Assembly: GCA_011526165.1 (NCBI GenBank)
Contig: WYAY01000016.1
Span: forward strand, 1 to 38,740
Direction: 5' to 3'
From: Sulfuritalea sp.
GTDB lineage: Bacteria; Pseudomonadota; Gammaproteobacteria; Burkholderiales; Rhodocyclaceae
DNA length: 38,740 nucleotides
Position 1 is the stretch's first letter. Every line of letters starts with the position of its first letter. A program made the translations under genes and the position numbers. The notes beneath the pieces are model-generated. The model did no database searches and was not told the DNA's origin. It saw only the letters and a program-made list of their open reading frames with translations. Below are positions 1 through 9,341 of this stretch, in pieces.

Positions 1-835
<835 letters not shown>

Positions 836-838
836 GGT

Positions 839-1294
839 TCAGCCGATGACGAACAGGGGCTGGCCGTATTCGACCGGCTGGCCGTTCTCCACCAGGATGG
901 CCTTGATGACGCCGGAGGCGTCGGCCTCGATCTCGTTCATGAGTTTCATGGCCTCGATGATGCACAGCGTGTCGCCCGCCTTGACCGTATGGCCGACTTC
1001 GACGAAGGATTGGGTACCGGGCGAGGAAGAACGGTAAAAGGTGCCGACCATGGGGGCCTTGACGACATGCCCTTCGGGTTCAGCCGCTACGGCGGGCTCG
1101 GTCGCAGCCGGTGCGGCCGCCGGGGCCGGAGCGGAATGTGGCGCGGGAGGAACATGGTGTACGTAGGTCGGGGCGGGCGCGCCGCTGCCCTGCTTGGCGA
1201 TGCGGACCTTCTCTTCCCCTTCGGTGATCTCCAACTCGGCGATGCCGGATTTTTCGACCAGATCGATCAAGGCCTTCAGTTTTCTGAGGTCCAT
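839..1294 (-). CDS. accB: Acetyl-CoA carboxylase biotin carboxyl carrier protein (BCCP)
   Basis: BCCP carries the biotin arm between biotin carboxylase and carboxyltransferase. The 151 residues match the usual length. The N-terminal helix [16 protein letters not shown] is typical. A Pro/Ala-rich linker follows (about residues 38-72), then the biotinyl domain with the EAMKLMNE motif, whose Lys is the biotinylated residue. A GGAGG ribosome site lies just upstream of the ATG at 1294. It sits directly before accC and 63 bases after aroQ, the common proteobacterial order aroQ-accB-accC. Confidence 0.97.
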   Translation of the reverse strand: MDLRKLKALIDLVEKSGIAELEITEGEEKVRIAKQGSGAPAPTYVHHVPPAPHSAPAPAAAPAATEPAVAAEPEGHVVKAPMVGTFYRSSSPGTQSFVEVGHTVKAGDTLCIIEAMKLMNEIEADASGVIKAILVENGQPVEYGQPLFVIG

Positions 1295-1357
1295 TTTTCT
1301 TCCTCCATGAATATTGCCGCAGCCACCGTCAGGAGCCGCGCTGCGGGCTGTTTTCTT

Positions 1358-1843
1358 TTAGCGGATGCGGTTCAGCGCGTAGTCGAGGGCCAACCGGTAG
1401 CCTTGGCTGCCGAGGCCGCAGATGACGCCAGCGGCGATGTCCGACAAATAGGAATGCCGGCGGAAGGGTTCGCGTGCGTGGATGTTGGACAGATGCACTT
1501 CGACGAAAGGAATCGCCACCGCCGCCAGGGCATCGCGCAGCGCCACGCTGGTATGGGTATAGCCGGCCGGATTGATGACGATGAAGGACACCCCCTCGCT
1601 GCGGGCGGCCTGGATGCGGTCGACCAGGTCGCCCTCGTGATTGCTCTGGAAGGTGATCAGTTCGACCGAAGCGGCCTTGGCCTGGCGGGCGAGCGAGGCG
1701 TCGATGTCAGCCAGCGTTTCGTTTCCGTAGATTTGCGGCTCGCGCAGGCCGAGAAGGTTCAGGTTGGGCCCATGCAGCACCAGGATGCGTTGTTTGCCGC
1801 TGGCATTCTTGCCCCTCTTCTGGTCGGCCTTCTTCGCGTTCAT
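1358..1843 (-). CDS. aroQ: 3-dehydroquinate dehydratase, type II
   Basis: This enzyme converts 3-dehydroquinate to 3-dehydroshikimate in the shikimate pathway (cytoplasm; the family is a dodecamer). The sequence shows the type II signature [18 protein letters not shown] with the catalytic Tyr, then the [14 protein letters not shown] segment and the [15 protein letters not shown] segment. It has 161 residues, slightly long because of a basic N-terminal tail of about 18 residues (many Lys/Arg). No clear Shine-Dalgarno sequence precedes the ATG at 1843, but no later in-frame ATG exists before the conserved core. It lies between a TlpA-like gene and accB. Confidence 0.95.
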   Translation of the reverse strand: MNAKKADQKRGKNASGKQRILVLHGPNLNLLGLREPQIYGNETLADIDASLARQAKAASVELITFQSNHEGDLVDRIQAARSEGVSFIVINPAGYTHTSVALRDALAAVAIPFVEVHLSNIHAREPFRRHSYLSDIAAGVICGLGSQGYRLALDYALNRIR

Positions 1844-1894
1844 GGCCGCAAGTTTGCCGCAAATCGCAGCAAATTGTCCAGAAATAAGCGAAAG

Positions 1895-2452
1895 TCAGTC
1901 CCTGCGGTGCGCTGCCTGAATGGCATTTTCCAGATCGACCGTGGCGAATTTGCCCAGTTTGACCTGCTGGGTGCGGCCGTCGGGACGGAGCACCACCGTG
2001 AACGGCAACCCATTGGCGCGATTGCCAAAATCGCTCAAAAGGTCGAGTGTTTCCAATTTTCCGATCAGAAGCGGATAGGAAACCGGAGTTTCTTTCTGGA
2101 AAGCCAGCACTTTATCTGCAGAATCGATGCTGATGCCAACAAATTTAACGCCATTTGCAGCAAATTTGCTGCTGATTCTCGAGAATTCCGGCATCTCTTC
2201 CTTGCAGGGCGGACACCAGGTTGCCCAGAAATTGACGACCAGCACCTGGCCCCGCCACTGGGCAAGCGCTTGGGGTTTGTCGTCGAGATCCGGCAGCGTC
2301 AAGGCCAGCAGGCGGGCCGGTGCGTCGGCAGTCGGGACGGCTTCGGTCGGCGGGGGCGTAACCGTTCGTGGGCGGCCGAAATGGTAGCCTGCGGCGGCAG
2401 CCAGGGTCGATACGGCAATGACCAGCAAGGAAAAGCGGACGGTCTTGCTCAT
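1895..2452 (-). CDS. TlpA/ResA-like thiol-disulfide oxidoreductase
   Basis: A membrane-anchored periplasmic thioredoxin-like protein of 185 residues. The start at 2452 gives a short N-tail and one membrane segment (about residues 5-22), then a linker and a redoxin domain. The active site is WATWCPPCKEEMPEF, and the PFTVVLRPDGR strand carries a cis-Pro-like position. Relatives reduce apocytochrome c or copper-site cysteines. The specific substrate cannot be told here, although oxidase and cytochrome c genes lie a few kb away. The start codon overlaps the stop of the upstream unknown gene (ATGA). Base composition is odd: 2041-2160 is only about 45 percent GC, far below its neighbours. Confidence 0.9.
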   Translation of the reverse strand: MSKTVRFSLLVIAVSTLAAAAGYHFGRPRTVTPPPTEAVPTADAPARLLALTLPDLDDKPQALAQWRGQVLVVNFWATWCPPCKEEMPEFSRISSKFAANGVKFVGISIDSADKVLAFQKETPVSYPLLIGKLETLDLLSDFGNRANGLPFTVVLRPDGRTQQVKLGKFATVDLENAIQAAHRRD

Positions 2453-3057
2453 CCGGCCGGGGCTTCCAGCAGCGCCTCGACGGAGGCCAGGCGGGCACGT
2501 TCCGAGACCCGTCCGTTGCGCCGCTTCTGGGCGCGTTCGGCATCCGGTTCGAACAGGGAGAGCCGCACAGGGGTTTCGTCCCATTCGAATGTAAGCACAC
2601 ACTCAGGTACCTCGGGACCACCCCGCCGCGGCTCGTTCTGTTCGAACCGGACGCCCCGGTTGAGCAGGAAGATCTCCACCTCCTTGCCGCTGTCGGGAAA
2701 GGCTTCCAGTTCGATCTCGGCATAGCGGCTGGCGGTGCCATCCAGCACCGGCCCGGTGAGATAGGGGCGGAAGGGTTCGAGCAGGCGCATGACCGTGACG
2801 GCCGTCCGCCGCATGTCGAGCAGGCGCTCCCGCTGCTCATCCTCCTGGTAGATGGCTTGGTAGGCGCGCAACTCCGCCTCGATCTCGGCGTTGTTGGGCA
2901 GCGCCTCGGTTTCCGGAGCGCCGAGCTGGCGTGCCGCCTTGCGCTTGGCCAAGCCGTAGTCGGCGATGCCGTCCTCTGCCATCAGCCGGGCGGCCAGCGC
3001 GGCGATGTTCCGCCGCATCGCGTTGAGCTTCAGGGCGTTCCGGTCGTGGTGAGCCAT
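2449..3057 (-). CDS. Conserved hypothetical protein, possible degenerate nucleotidyltransferase fold
   Basis: I do not recognise a named family. The protein has 202 residues, is soluble and charged, and lacks a signal peptide or membrane helix. The N-terminal half is helical (MAHHDRNALKLNAMRRNIAALAARL, then an Ala/Glu-rich helix). Residues about 105-135 read LTGPVLDGTASRYAEIELEAF followed by KEVEIFLLNRGV. This resembles the hG-S/T...D-h-D strand-turn of minimal nucleotidyltransferases, with E-I-E replacing D-x-D. That likeness is my inference only. It is the first gene of the leftward tlpA-aroQ-accBC run and overlaps tlpA by 4 bases. It faces mpl across a 55-base gap that holds a strong inverted repeat. 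Confidence 0.8.
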   Translation of the reverse strand: MAHHDRNALKLNAMRRNIAALAARLMAEDGIADYGLAKRKAARQLGAPETEALPNNAEIEAELRAYQAIYQEDEQRERLLDMRRTAVTVMRLLEPFRPYLTGPVLDGTASRYAEIELEAFPDSGKEVEIFLLNRGVRFEQNEPRRGGPEVPECVLTFEWDETPVRLSLFEPDAERAQKRRNGRVSERARLASVEALLEAPAG

Positions 3058-3072
3058 GGCGGGGTGAAGCGC

Positions 3073-3112
3073 GGGGATGGGTTAGAATTCGCGGACATTC
3101 TAGCCCATCCCC
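3073..3112. repeat. 16-bp inverted repeat between divergent unknown gene and mpl
   Basis: Arms 3073-3088 (GGGGATGGGTTAGAAT) and 3097-3112 pair over 16 bp with one G-T wobble and an 8-base loop. The right arm ends at the base before the mpl ATG (3113), so mpl has no Shine-Dalgarno sequence. Each strand contains TAGAAT within the repeat (3083-3088 on plus, 3102-3097 on minus), a good match to a -10 hexamer. It could be a shared operator/promoter for both directions or an mRNA hairpin at the mpl start. Confidence 0.8.
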
Positions 3113-4453
3113 ATGCATATCCACATCCTCGGCATCTGCGGCACCTTCATGGGCGGCATCGCCCTGCTGGCCCGGGCTTCCGGCCATCGTGTGACGGGCT
3201 GCGACGCCAATGTCTATCCGCCGATGAGCACACAGCTCGAGGCGCAGGGCATCGAACTGATCGAGGGATTCGAAGCCGCGCAGGCCGGTCTGCAGCCCGA
3301 CCTGTTCGTCGTCGGCAATGCTGTCTCCCGCGGCAACCCCCTGCTGGAGGAGATCCTCGACAAGGGGCTGCCCTATGTTTCCGGTCCGCAATGGCTGGCG
3401 GAGAACGTACTGCGCGAGAAGTGGGTGCTCGCCGTCGCCGGAACGCACGGCAAGACCACCACATCATCACTGCTTGCCTGGATACTGGAGTGTGCCGGAC
3501 TGGATCCGGGCTTTCTGATCGGCGGCGTGCCGCAGGACTTCGGCGTCTCGGCCCGACTGACTTCCAGTCCCTTCTTTGTCATCGAGGCGGACGAGTACGA
3601 CACCGCTTTCTGCGACAAGCGCTCGAAGTTCGTGCATTACCGGGCGCGTACCGCCATCCTGAATAATCTCGAGTTCGATCATGCAGACATTTTCAGCGAT
3701 CTAGCGGCGATCGAGACGCAATTTCACCATTTCGTGCGCATTCTCCCGAAATCCGGCCTGATCGTCGCGAATGCTGTCGAGGAGAGTCTGAAACGGGTCA
3801 TCCAGCGCGGCTGCTGGACGCCGGTCGAGTGGTTCGGCGTAGAGGAAGGCTGGCTGCTCGGCGACGAAGCTGCGGACGGTTCATGCAGCGTAAGCCTGGC
3901 CGGGCAGGAAATCGGGCGGCTGGCCTTGCCGCTGGCCGGCGCCCACAATCGGGCCAATGCCCTGGCGGCCATCGCTGCCGCGCGGCACGCCGGGGTCGCG
4001 CCGGCCGTGGCGCTGGAAGCGCTGGGCCGTTTCGGCGGGGTGCGGCGCCGGCTGGAAGTGCGCGGCGAACGGCGCAGGGTGACGGTGTATGACGACTTCG
4101 CCCACCACCCGACGGCGATCGCCGCCACCATCGGGGGGCTGCGCCGACGCGCCAAAGGCGGTCGCATCCTGGCCGTGCTGGAGCCGCGTTCGAACACCAT
4201 GAAGCTGGGCGTCATGAAGGCCCAATTGCCCGGCAGTCTGGCGGAGGCCGAACTGGTCTTCTGCTATGCAGCCAACCTGGGCTGGGACGTCGCCGCGGCG
4301 CTCGCCCCGCTGGGCGGGCGCGCCCACGTTTTCGAGGATCTTGACAGCCTGGTTCAGACTGTCGCCGCAGCGGCCCAAACGGGCGACCACGTACTCGTCA
4401 TGAGCAACGGCGGCTTCGGCGGGGTGCACGAAATGCTGCTGCAGGCGCTTTAG
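3113..4453 (+). CDS. mpl: UDP-N-acetylmuramate:L-alanyl-gamma-D-glutamyl-meso-diaminopimelate ligase
   Basis: Mpl joins the recycled murein tripeptide to UDP-MurNAc in peptidoglycan recycling (cytoplasm). The 446 residues match the family. The start [15 protein letters not shown] is diagnostic, the Mur-ligase ATP loop is [14 protein letters not shown] (about residues 111-124), and the [12 protein letters not shown] and [11 protein letters not shown] segments are characteristic of Mpl. The ATG at 3113 follows directly after an inverted repeat and lacks a visible ribosome site. Its stop overlaps the convergent cyoE stop by 4 bases, leaving no room for a separate terminator. Confidence 0.96.
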   Translation: MHIHILGICGTFMGGIALLARASGHRVTGCDANVYPPMSTQLEAQGIELIEGFEAAQAGLQPDLFVVGNAVSRGNPLLEEILDKGLPYVSGPQWLAENVLREKWVLAVAGTHGKTTTSSLLAWILECAGLDPGFLIGGVPQDFGVSARLTSSPFFVIEADEYDTAFCDKRSKFVHYRARTAILNNLEFDHADIFSDLAAIETQFHHFVRILPKSGLIVANAVEESLKRVIQRGCWTPVEWFGVEEGWLLGDEAADGSCSVSLAGQEIGRLALPLAGAHNRANALAAIAAARHAGVAPAVALEALGRFGGVRRRLEVRGERRRVTVYDDFAHHPTAIAATIGGLRRRAKGGRILAVLEPRSNTMKLGVMKAQLPGSLAEAELVFCYAANLGWDVAAALAPLGGRAHVFEDLDSLVQTVAAAAQTGDHVLVMSNGGFGGVHEMLLQAL

Positions 4454-5343
4454 AACTTGAGGTAGTGGTCGACCAGCAGGGCGCCGAACAGCGAGGTGAG
4501 GTAGAAGATCGAGAAGCGGAAGGTGCGCTGCGACAGCGCGTCGCTGTATTCGCGCCAGAGGCGGAAGGCGTAAGCGAGGAATGCGCCGCCCAGGGCGAGC
4601 GCGCCGACGAGGTATGGCCAGCCGCTCATGCCGGTGAAGAAGGGCATCAGGGTGACCGCCACCAGCAGCACGGTGTAGAGCAGGATCTGCAGCCGCGTCG
4701 TCTTTTCGCCGTGGGTCACCGGCAGCATGGGCAGGCCCGATTTGGCGTAGTCGCCGCGGCGGTAGAGCGCCAGCGACCAGAAGTGCGGCGGCGTCCAGAA
4801 AAAGATGATGAGGAAGAGGATCACCGCATCGAGCGTGACTTCTCCGGTGACCGCCGCCCAGCCGAGGATCGGCGGCATGGCACCGGAGGCGCCGCCGATC
4901 ACGATGTTCTGCGAGGTGAGCGGCTTGAGGATCATGGTGTAGATCACCGCGTAGCCGACGAAGGTGCCCAGCGTCAGCCACATCGTCAGCGCGTTCACCC
5001 AGTAGTAGAGCATGGCCAGGCCGAGGGCACCGATGCTGCAGCCGAAGGCGAGTGCCTGGAGCGTGCTGACTTCGCCGCGCGGCAGCGGCCGGCCGCTGGT
5101 ACGCGCCATGACGGCGTCGATGGTGCGCTCGTATACGCAGTTGATCACCGCCGCGCCGCCGGCGGCCAGCGCGATCCCCACCGTTCCCGCCAGCAGGATC
5201 TGCAGCGGCACCATGCCGGGGGCGGCGAGGAACATGCCGATCACCGCGCAGAACACGATCAGGGTGTTCACGCGCGGCTTGGCCAACTCCAGGTATTGGC
5301 GCCAGCGCGGCAGGGGATGGGTCTGTTCCAGGGTCGAGCTCAT
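4450..5343 (-). CDS. cyoE: Protoheme IX farnesyltransferase (haem O synthase)
   Basis: This integral membrane prenyltransferase adds a farnesyl group to haem b, giving haem O, the precursor of haem A for the oxidase encoded just upstream. The 297 residues contain about eight to nine hydrophobic segments. The UbiA-family motifs are present: [19 protein letters not shown] (Asp-rich site 1) and the [17 protein letters not shown] loop. The start at 5343 (MSSTLEQTH) gives the normal N-terminus. It is also called ctaB. It lies 83 bases after the subunit I gene with a 9-bp hairpin in the gap, so it may be expressed separately or through read-through. Haem A synthase (ctaA) is not in the window. Confidence 0.96.
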   Translation of the reverse strand: MSSTLEQTHPLPRWRQYLELAKPRVNTLIVFCAVIGMFLAAPGMVPLQILLAGTVGIALAAGGAAVINCVYERTIDAVMARTSGRPLPRGEVSTLQALAFGCSIGALGLAMLYYWVNALTMWLTLGTFVGYAVIYTMILKPLTSQNIVIGGASGAMPPILGWAAVTGEVTLDAVILFLIIFFWTPPHFWSLALYRRGDYAKSGLPMLPVTHGEKTTRLQILLYTVLLVAVTLMPFFTGMSGWPYLVGALALGGAFLAYAFRLWREYSDALSQRTFRFSIFYLTSLFGALLVDHYLKF

Positions 5344-5382
5344 GGGTCGTTTTCCGAACCCGGCGATTCTACCGGAAGGCGG

Positions 5383-5409
5383 CCTGCTGCGACACCTTGC
5401 CGCAGCAGG
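5383..5409 (-). terminator. Hairpin between oxidase subunit I and cyoE
   Basis: CCTGCTGCG (5383-5391) pairs perfectly with CGCAGCAGG (5401-5409) across a 9-base loop, in the gap between two minus-strand genes. No T-run follows on the minus strand, so it may be a weak terminator or an RNA-processing/stability stem rather than an intrinsic terminator. Confidence 0.4.
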
Positions 5410-5426
5410 ATTTCCCGATTTCACCC

Positions 5427-7004
5427 TTACGGGCGGGCGTAGGCGTAGGGATCCCACTCCTCGCGGATCGCCGGCACCTCCTTCCAGTTGCCGGGCGGCG
5501 GCGGGGTCTGGGTGGTCCACTCGAGCGACTGCGAGCCCCACGGGTTGTCGGCCGCCTTGGCGCCCCTGGCGGCGCCGACGATCCAGTTGATCACCGCCAG
5601 GGCGAAGCCGACGCCGATCAGGGCGGCACCGAAGGTCATCCACTGGTGGGCGTTCTCGAATTGCGGGAAGTGGGCGTAGTCATAGTAGCGCCGCGGCATG
5701 CCCTTCACGCCGATGTCCATCATGATCCAGAAGACGATGTTGGTGCCGGCGAAGGTGATCCAGAAGCCGAGCTTGCCCAGCGTCTCGCTGTACATGCGGC
5801 CGGTGATCTTGGGGAACCAGTAGTACACGCCGCCGAAGATGGCGAAGGTGCCCGCCACCGCCATGACGTAGTGGAAGTGGCCCACGACGTAATAGGTGTC
5901 GGATAGATGCAGGGTGAGCGAGGTCAGCGCCAGCGGAATGCCGGTCAGGCCGCCGATGAGGAAGAGGAAAATCACCCCCAGAGCGTAGAGCATCGGCGTC
6001 TCGAAGGAGATCGCGCCTTTGTACAGCGTGCCGACCAGGCCGATCACGGTGAAACCGACCGGCACCGAGATCAGCAGCGTGGTCACCATTTGGCCGATGC
6101 GGATCCAGTCGGCCATGCCGGTGACGTAGAGGTGGTGCACCCAGACCACGCCGGACAGGCCGACGATGCCGAAGATGCCGCCGTAGACCACCATCTTGTA
6201 GTTGAAGACGCGGTTGCGGGCGAAGGTTGCGACGATCTCGTACACCACGCCGATGAAGGGCAGGAAAATGACGTACACCGCCGGGTGCGAGTAGAACCAG
6301 AACAGGTTCTGATATATCAGCACGTCGCCTCCCTTGGCCGGGTCGAAGAAGCTGGTGCCGAGATACTTGTCGAAGCTGATCAGCGTCACCGCCGTGCCCA
6401 GCACCGGCACGAAGATGAGCTGCAGCACGAAGGCCGCCAGGGTGCACCAGACGAAGATGTTGAGCTTGTTCCAGGTCATGCCCGGCGCCCGCATGTAGGC
6501 CACGGTGGTGAGGAAGTTCACGCCGCCGAGGATCGAGGCGAAGCCGAGGATCAGCACGGTGAAGGTGTAGAACGCCGTGTTGCCCGAGGTGATGGTGGAA
6601 TAGGGCGGGTAGGCGGTCCACATCACGTCCGGCGGATCGGGGATGAAAAAGGTGAGGATGGCCAGGATGATGCCGACGTAGAAGAGCCAGACGCTGAAGG
6701 CGTTCAGGCGCGGGAAGGCGACGTCCTTGGCGCCGATCATCAGCGGGATGCAGTAGTTGGCGAAAAAGCCGGTCAGCGCCGGGATCTGGAAGCCGAGGAT
6801 CATCACCGCGCCGTGGGCATAGAGCCAGACGTTGTAGGTCGACGGGTTTTCGGTGAGCGTCGGCCCGATGGTGGTGAGTTCCCAGCGCATCAAGAGCGCC
6901 ATGACGCCGGCGACGCCGAAAGCGGCCAGCGAGCCGATCAGGTACAGCACGCCGACGCGCTTGTGGTCAGTGGTGAAAATCCATTCCTTGAGCGTCTTGC
7001 CCAT
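5427..7004 (-). CDS. ctaD: Cytochrome c oxidase subunit I, A2-like haem-copper oxidase
   Basis: This is the catalytic subunit of a terminal oxidase in the inner membrane: 525 residues, about 12 membrane segments. Redox ligands are intact: H64 ([10 protein letters not shown]) and H378 for low-spin haem; H376 for high-spin haem; H240, H290 and H291 for CuB; and the cross-linked Tyr at Y244 (YSHPAVY). The usual D-channel Glu is replaced by the YSHP motif typical of A2-type oxidases; D94 at the channel entrance is kept. In TM8, collinear counting from H290-H291 places T319 (VPVGFTV) where A-type enzymes have the K-channel Lys, and V316 where Thr is usual. Only 3 bases separate it from subunit II. 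The intact Tyr argues for oxygen rather than NO reduction. Confidence 0.95.
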   Translation of the reverse strand: MGKTLKEWIFTTDHKRVGVLYLIGSLAAFGVAGVMALLMRWELTTIGPTLTENPSTYNVWLYAHGAVMILGFQIPALTGFFANYCIPLMIGAKDVAFPRLNAFSVWLFYVGIILAILTFFIPDPPDVMWTAYPPYSTITSGNTAFYTFTVLILGFASILGGVNFLTTVAYMRAPGMTWNKLNIFVWCTLAAFVLQLIFVPVLGTAVTLISFDKYLGTSFFDPAKGGDVLIYQNLFWFYSHPAVYVIFLPFIGVVYEIVATFARNRVFNYKMVVYGGIFGIVGLSGVVWVHHLYVTGMADWIRIGQMVTTLLISVPVGFTVIGLVGTLYKGAISFETPMLYALGVIFLFLIGGLTGIPLALTSLTLHLSDTYYVVGHFHYVMAVAGTFAIFGGVYYWFPKITGRMYSETLGKLGFWITFAGTNIVFWIMMDIGVKGMPRRYYDYAHFPQFENAHQWMTFGAALIGVGFALAVINWIVGAARGAKAADNPWGSQSLEWTTQTPPPPGNWKEVPAIREEWDPYAYARP

Positions 7005-7007
7005 TGT

Positions 7008-7724
7008 TCAGACCCCCTTTTTCTGTGCGCCCGTTTCGGCGAGCTTCTTTTCTTCCTGCGTGTACCAGGCGGTGAACTCCGCCTCCGGCACCACCACCAC
7101 CTTGCCGACCATGTAGGAATGCATGATCCCGCAGTACTCGGCGCAGGTGACGATGTGCTCGCCCGGTTTCTGCGGGTAGAACCACAGGTAGGTGACGCGT
7201 CCCGGCATCGAATCCTCCTTGACGCGGAAGTCCGGGATGAAATGGCTGTGGATGGTGTCGCGACTGGTCATGCGCAACAGAACGGGTTTGCCGGCCGGCA
7301 CCTTCAGCACGTTTTGCGTTTGCACGCCGTTGGGATAGGTGTAGTCCCAGCTGTACATGCCGGACTCGAGCTTGATCTCGAGGCGGTCGGCCGGCACCTG
7401 ACGGTAGGCATTCCAAAGCTGCCAGCCGTTGGCGGCGAGGAAGAAGTCGTCGGCCATGAAGATGAACATCGGGATCACCGTCCAGCCGACCGCGGCGGCG
7501 GCGGTGAGCTTCTCGGCACGGCCGACTTCATTCGGATTGCGGCGCCGGTAGCGCAGGATGAACCAGGCGGTGACCAGGGCGAAGGCGACGCCCAGGACGG
7601 TGATGTCGACCAGCACCTCGAACCAGAGGCGGTCCCAGCCGGCGGCCGGATCCTTGATGGCATTTTCGGCCCATGTCGCTTGTGCCGCCGCGGCAAGGAA
7701 GGCCGCTACCAGTATCCTATGCAT
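7008..7724 (-). CDS. ctaC: Cytochrome c oxidase subunit II (CuA, no fused cytochrome c)
   Basis: Subunit II takes electrons from cytochrome c through its binuclear CuA centre. The start at 7724 (MHRILV) has a GGGGAG ribosome site and gives a cleavable signal peptide (cut near residue 19), then two membrane helices and a periplasmic cupredoxin domain. The CuA ligands are present in HSHFIPDFRVKEDSMPG and CAEYCGIMHSYM (C-x3-C, His, Met). The product of 238 residues ends about 30 residues after CuA, so there is no C-terminal haem domain, unlike many caa3-type A2 enzymes. The start lies inside the end of the upstream SCO gene (8-base overlap), suggesting coupling. Confidence 0.94.
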   Translation of the reverse strand: MHRILVAAFLAAAAQATWAENAIKDPAAGWDRLWFEVLVDITVLGVAFALVTAWFILRYRRRNPNEVGRAEKLTAAAAVGWTVIPMFIFMADDFFLAANGWQLWNAYRQVPADRLEIKLESGMYSWDYTYPNGVQTQNVLKVPAGKPVLLRMTSRDTIHSHFIPDFRVKEDSMPGRVTYLWFYPQKPGEHIVTCAEYCGIMHSYMVGKVVVVPEAEFTAWYTQEEKKLAETGAQKKGV

Positions 7725-8547
7725 GCGTGAGTCTCCCCGTTTTCCTTTTGTAGATGAATGCACCAATGCCGATGACCGAGAGGCCGAGCAGCATCGAGCC
7801 TAGGCCAACCACCAGGGACGGATTGAAGCGGTAGCGGCCGTCGGCGTAGCTGTAGCTGAAACAGACGCCGGCGAGCATGTCGATGACGTTGGCCGAATTG
7901 GCGATGCGGTTCCAGTCGGCCTCGATCAGCGCCAGTTCGATGTCGCGCGGATTCGCCCGGTGCCCGTACAGGTAGCGCGCGACGCGACCGTCCGGCGTGA
8001 GGAACACCATCGCGTTCGGGTGGAGGAAGGTCTGGTCTGCGCGCGACCAGAAGAAGTTGAAGCCGAGGCTGCCGGTAAGGCGGGCGATGTCGGCCTCGTG
8101 GCGCAGCACGGCATGCCGCCAGCCGGCCTGCAGGCCGGGCGGGAGACCGGTCTTGGCGGCGAAGTCGCGTGCGGTGTCTGGGGTGTCGTGCCGGTCGAAG
8201 GAAACCGTGAGCACCCGGTAGTCGGCGCCGATACGGAAGCGCGAGACGCCCTCCAGGGCGTGGGCCAGGCTGCGGTTGAAGGTGGAGCAGGTGCCGTCGC
8301 AGCCGTAGTAGGAGAGGATCAGGATGACCGGCTCGCCGCGCAGCTCGCCGAAGGTGAAGGCGCGCCCGTCCTGGTCGATCAGCTCGAGTTCGCCGGCCAG
8401 CGGCGTGCCGAGGTGCTTCAGTTCGTCGATCTGCAGCAGGGCCGGGTCGATGGTCGATTCCGGCAGGGAGGCGGGGCGCGCCGCCAGCGTGTTCGCGGGC
8501 GACAGAGTCGCCAGAACCAGGAGCGCGAGCCAGAAACCGTTCGTCAT
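7717..8547 (-). CDS. SCO1/SenC-like copper chaperone with C-terminal membrane anchor
   Basis: SCO proteins deliver copper to, or reduce, the CuA site of subunit II. The 276-residue product starts at 8547 (MTNGFWLALLVLA) with a signal peptide. The thioredoxin-like domain carries the metal-binding pair CDGTC and the distal His in FLHPNAMVF. Unusually, a membrane helix (about residues 242-266) ends in the basic tail YKRKTGRLTHA, so the domain is tethered by its C-terminus rather than by the common N-terminal anchor. It sits between subunit III and subunit II in one operon, overlapping the coxB-like start. A second, unrelated SCO lipoprotein is encoded at 10122. Confidence 0.88.
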   Translation of the reverse strand: MTNGFWLALLVLATLSPANTLAARPASLPESTIDPALLQIDELKHLGTPLAGELELIDQDGRAFTFGELRGEPVILILSYYGCDGTCSTFNRSLAHALEGVSRFRIGADYRVLTVSFDRHDTPDTARDFAAKTGLPPGLQAGWRHAVLRHEADIARLTGSLGFNFFWSRADQTFLHPNAMVFLTPDGRVARYLYGHRANPRDIELALIEADWNRIANSANVIDMLAGVCFSYSYADGRYRFNPSLVVGLGSMLLGLSVIGIGAFIYKRKTGRLTHA

Positions 8548-8570
8548 CGCCGTATCCTGGAGACTGACTT

Positions 8571-9341
8571 TTACCAGTAATAGACCTGCGACACCACGAA
8601 GAACCAGATGATGTCGACGAAGTGCCAGTAGAGGCTGGCGGTCCTGACGAACGGCGTGTTGATCCTGCCTTTCAGCGCCGGCAGCAGCACGGCGATGAAG
8701 ATGCCCAGGCCGACGATGACATGGGAGCCGTGCAGGCCGGTGATGGAAAAGAAAGCCGTGCTGAAGACGTTGGTGCCGGGCGTGAAGTTCAGATGGAAGA
8801 GATGATTCCACTCGTAGGCCGACATGCCGAGGAAGACGCTGCCCAGCGCCATGGTGACGATGAGCCATCTGGTGAAGCCGGCGCGTTCCCCCTTGTGCAG
8901 CAGGGCCTCGGCGTGATGGATGGTGAAGCTGGAGGCGACCAGGACGAAGGTCATGACGAGCGGCAGCAGCCGCGGCAATTCGACCGAGCCGGCCGGCGGC
9001 CAGGCGTCGGCGGTGAGGCGGTTGAACCAGTAGGCGGCGAACATCGAGACGAAGATCATCGCCTCGGCCAGGATGAACCAGCCCATGGCCGGGAAGGCGA
9101 GCCCTTCGCCGTGGTGGCTGCCCATCCCCTCTTTCACCCAGCCGGCGATGCCCGCCACGATCATCGGCGTGCCGACGCCCAGCGCCAGGATGGCGGCGAA
9201 GGGCATCTCGTAGACGAACTTGAAGGCGAAGGCGACGGGCAGCGCGAACAGGATGCCGAAGCTGATGACGAAGGGCCAGACGCTGACCTCCCACTCGGGG
9301 GCATGCTCAGCGTGGGCTTGGGCGGAAGTGTCGTGGGCCAT
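8571..9341 (-). CDS. ctaE: Cytochrome c oxidase subunit III
   Basis: Integral membrane subunit of 256 residues with about seven hydrophobic helices, the family pattern. The diagnostic middle region reads GWFILAEAMIFVSMFAAYW, then SSFTIHHAEALLHKG. The C-terminal part has ITGLHGSHVIVGL and ends YWHFVDIIWFFVVSQVYYW, all typical of subunit III. The N-terminus is His-rich (MAHDTSAQAHAEHAPEWE). It is the first gene of the oxidase operon, 23 bases before the SCO gene; subunit III coming first is not the usual coxBAC order. A GGGGAG ribosome site precedes its ATG. Confidence 0.94.
   Translation of the reverse strand: MAHDTSAQAHAEHAPEWEVSVWPFVISFGILFALPVAFAFKFVYEMPFAAILALGVGTPMIVAGIAGWVKEGMGSHHGEGLAFPAMGWFILAEAMIFVSMFAAYWFNRLTADAWPPAGSVELPRLLPLVMTFVLVASSFTIHHAEALLHKGERAGFTRWLIVTMALGSVFLGMSAYEWNHLFHLNFTPGTNVFSTAFFSITGLHGSHVIVGLGIFIAVLLPALKGRINTPFVRTASLYWHFVDIIWFFVVSQVYYW

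Noticed and set aside
5907..7730. A 607-codon open frame on the plus strand
   Set aside because: Antisense to oxidase subunits I and II; its His/Asp/Glu-rich translation is the usual mirror of a membrane protein gene in GC-rich DNA.
5427..9341. Possibility that the oxidase cluster is an NO reductase (sNOR-type, which also sits near a senC gene)
   Set aside because: The cross-link Tyr (Y244), CuA ligands and A-type helix pattern are intact, which fits oxygen reduction.
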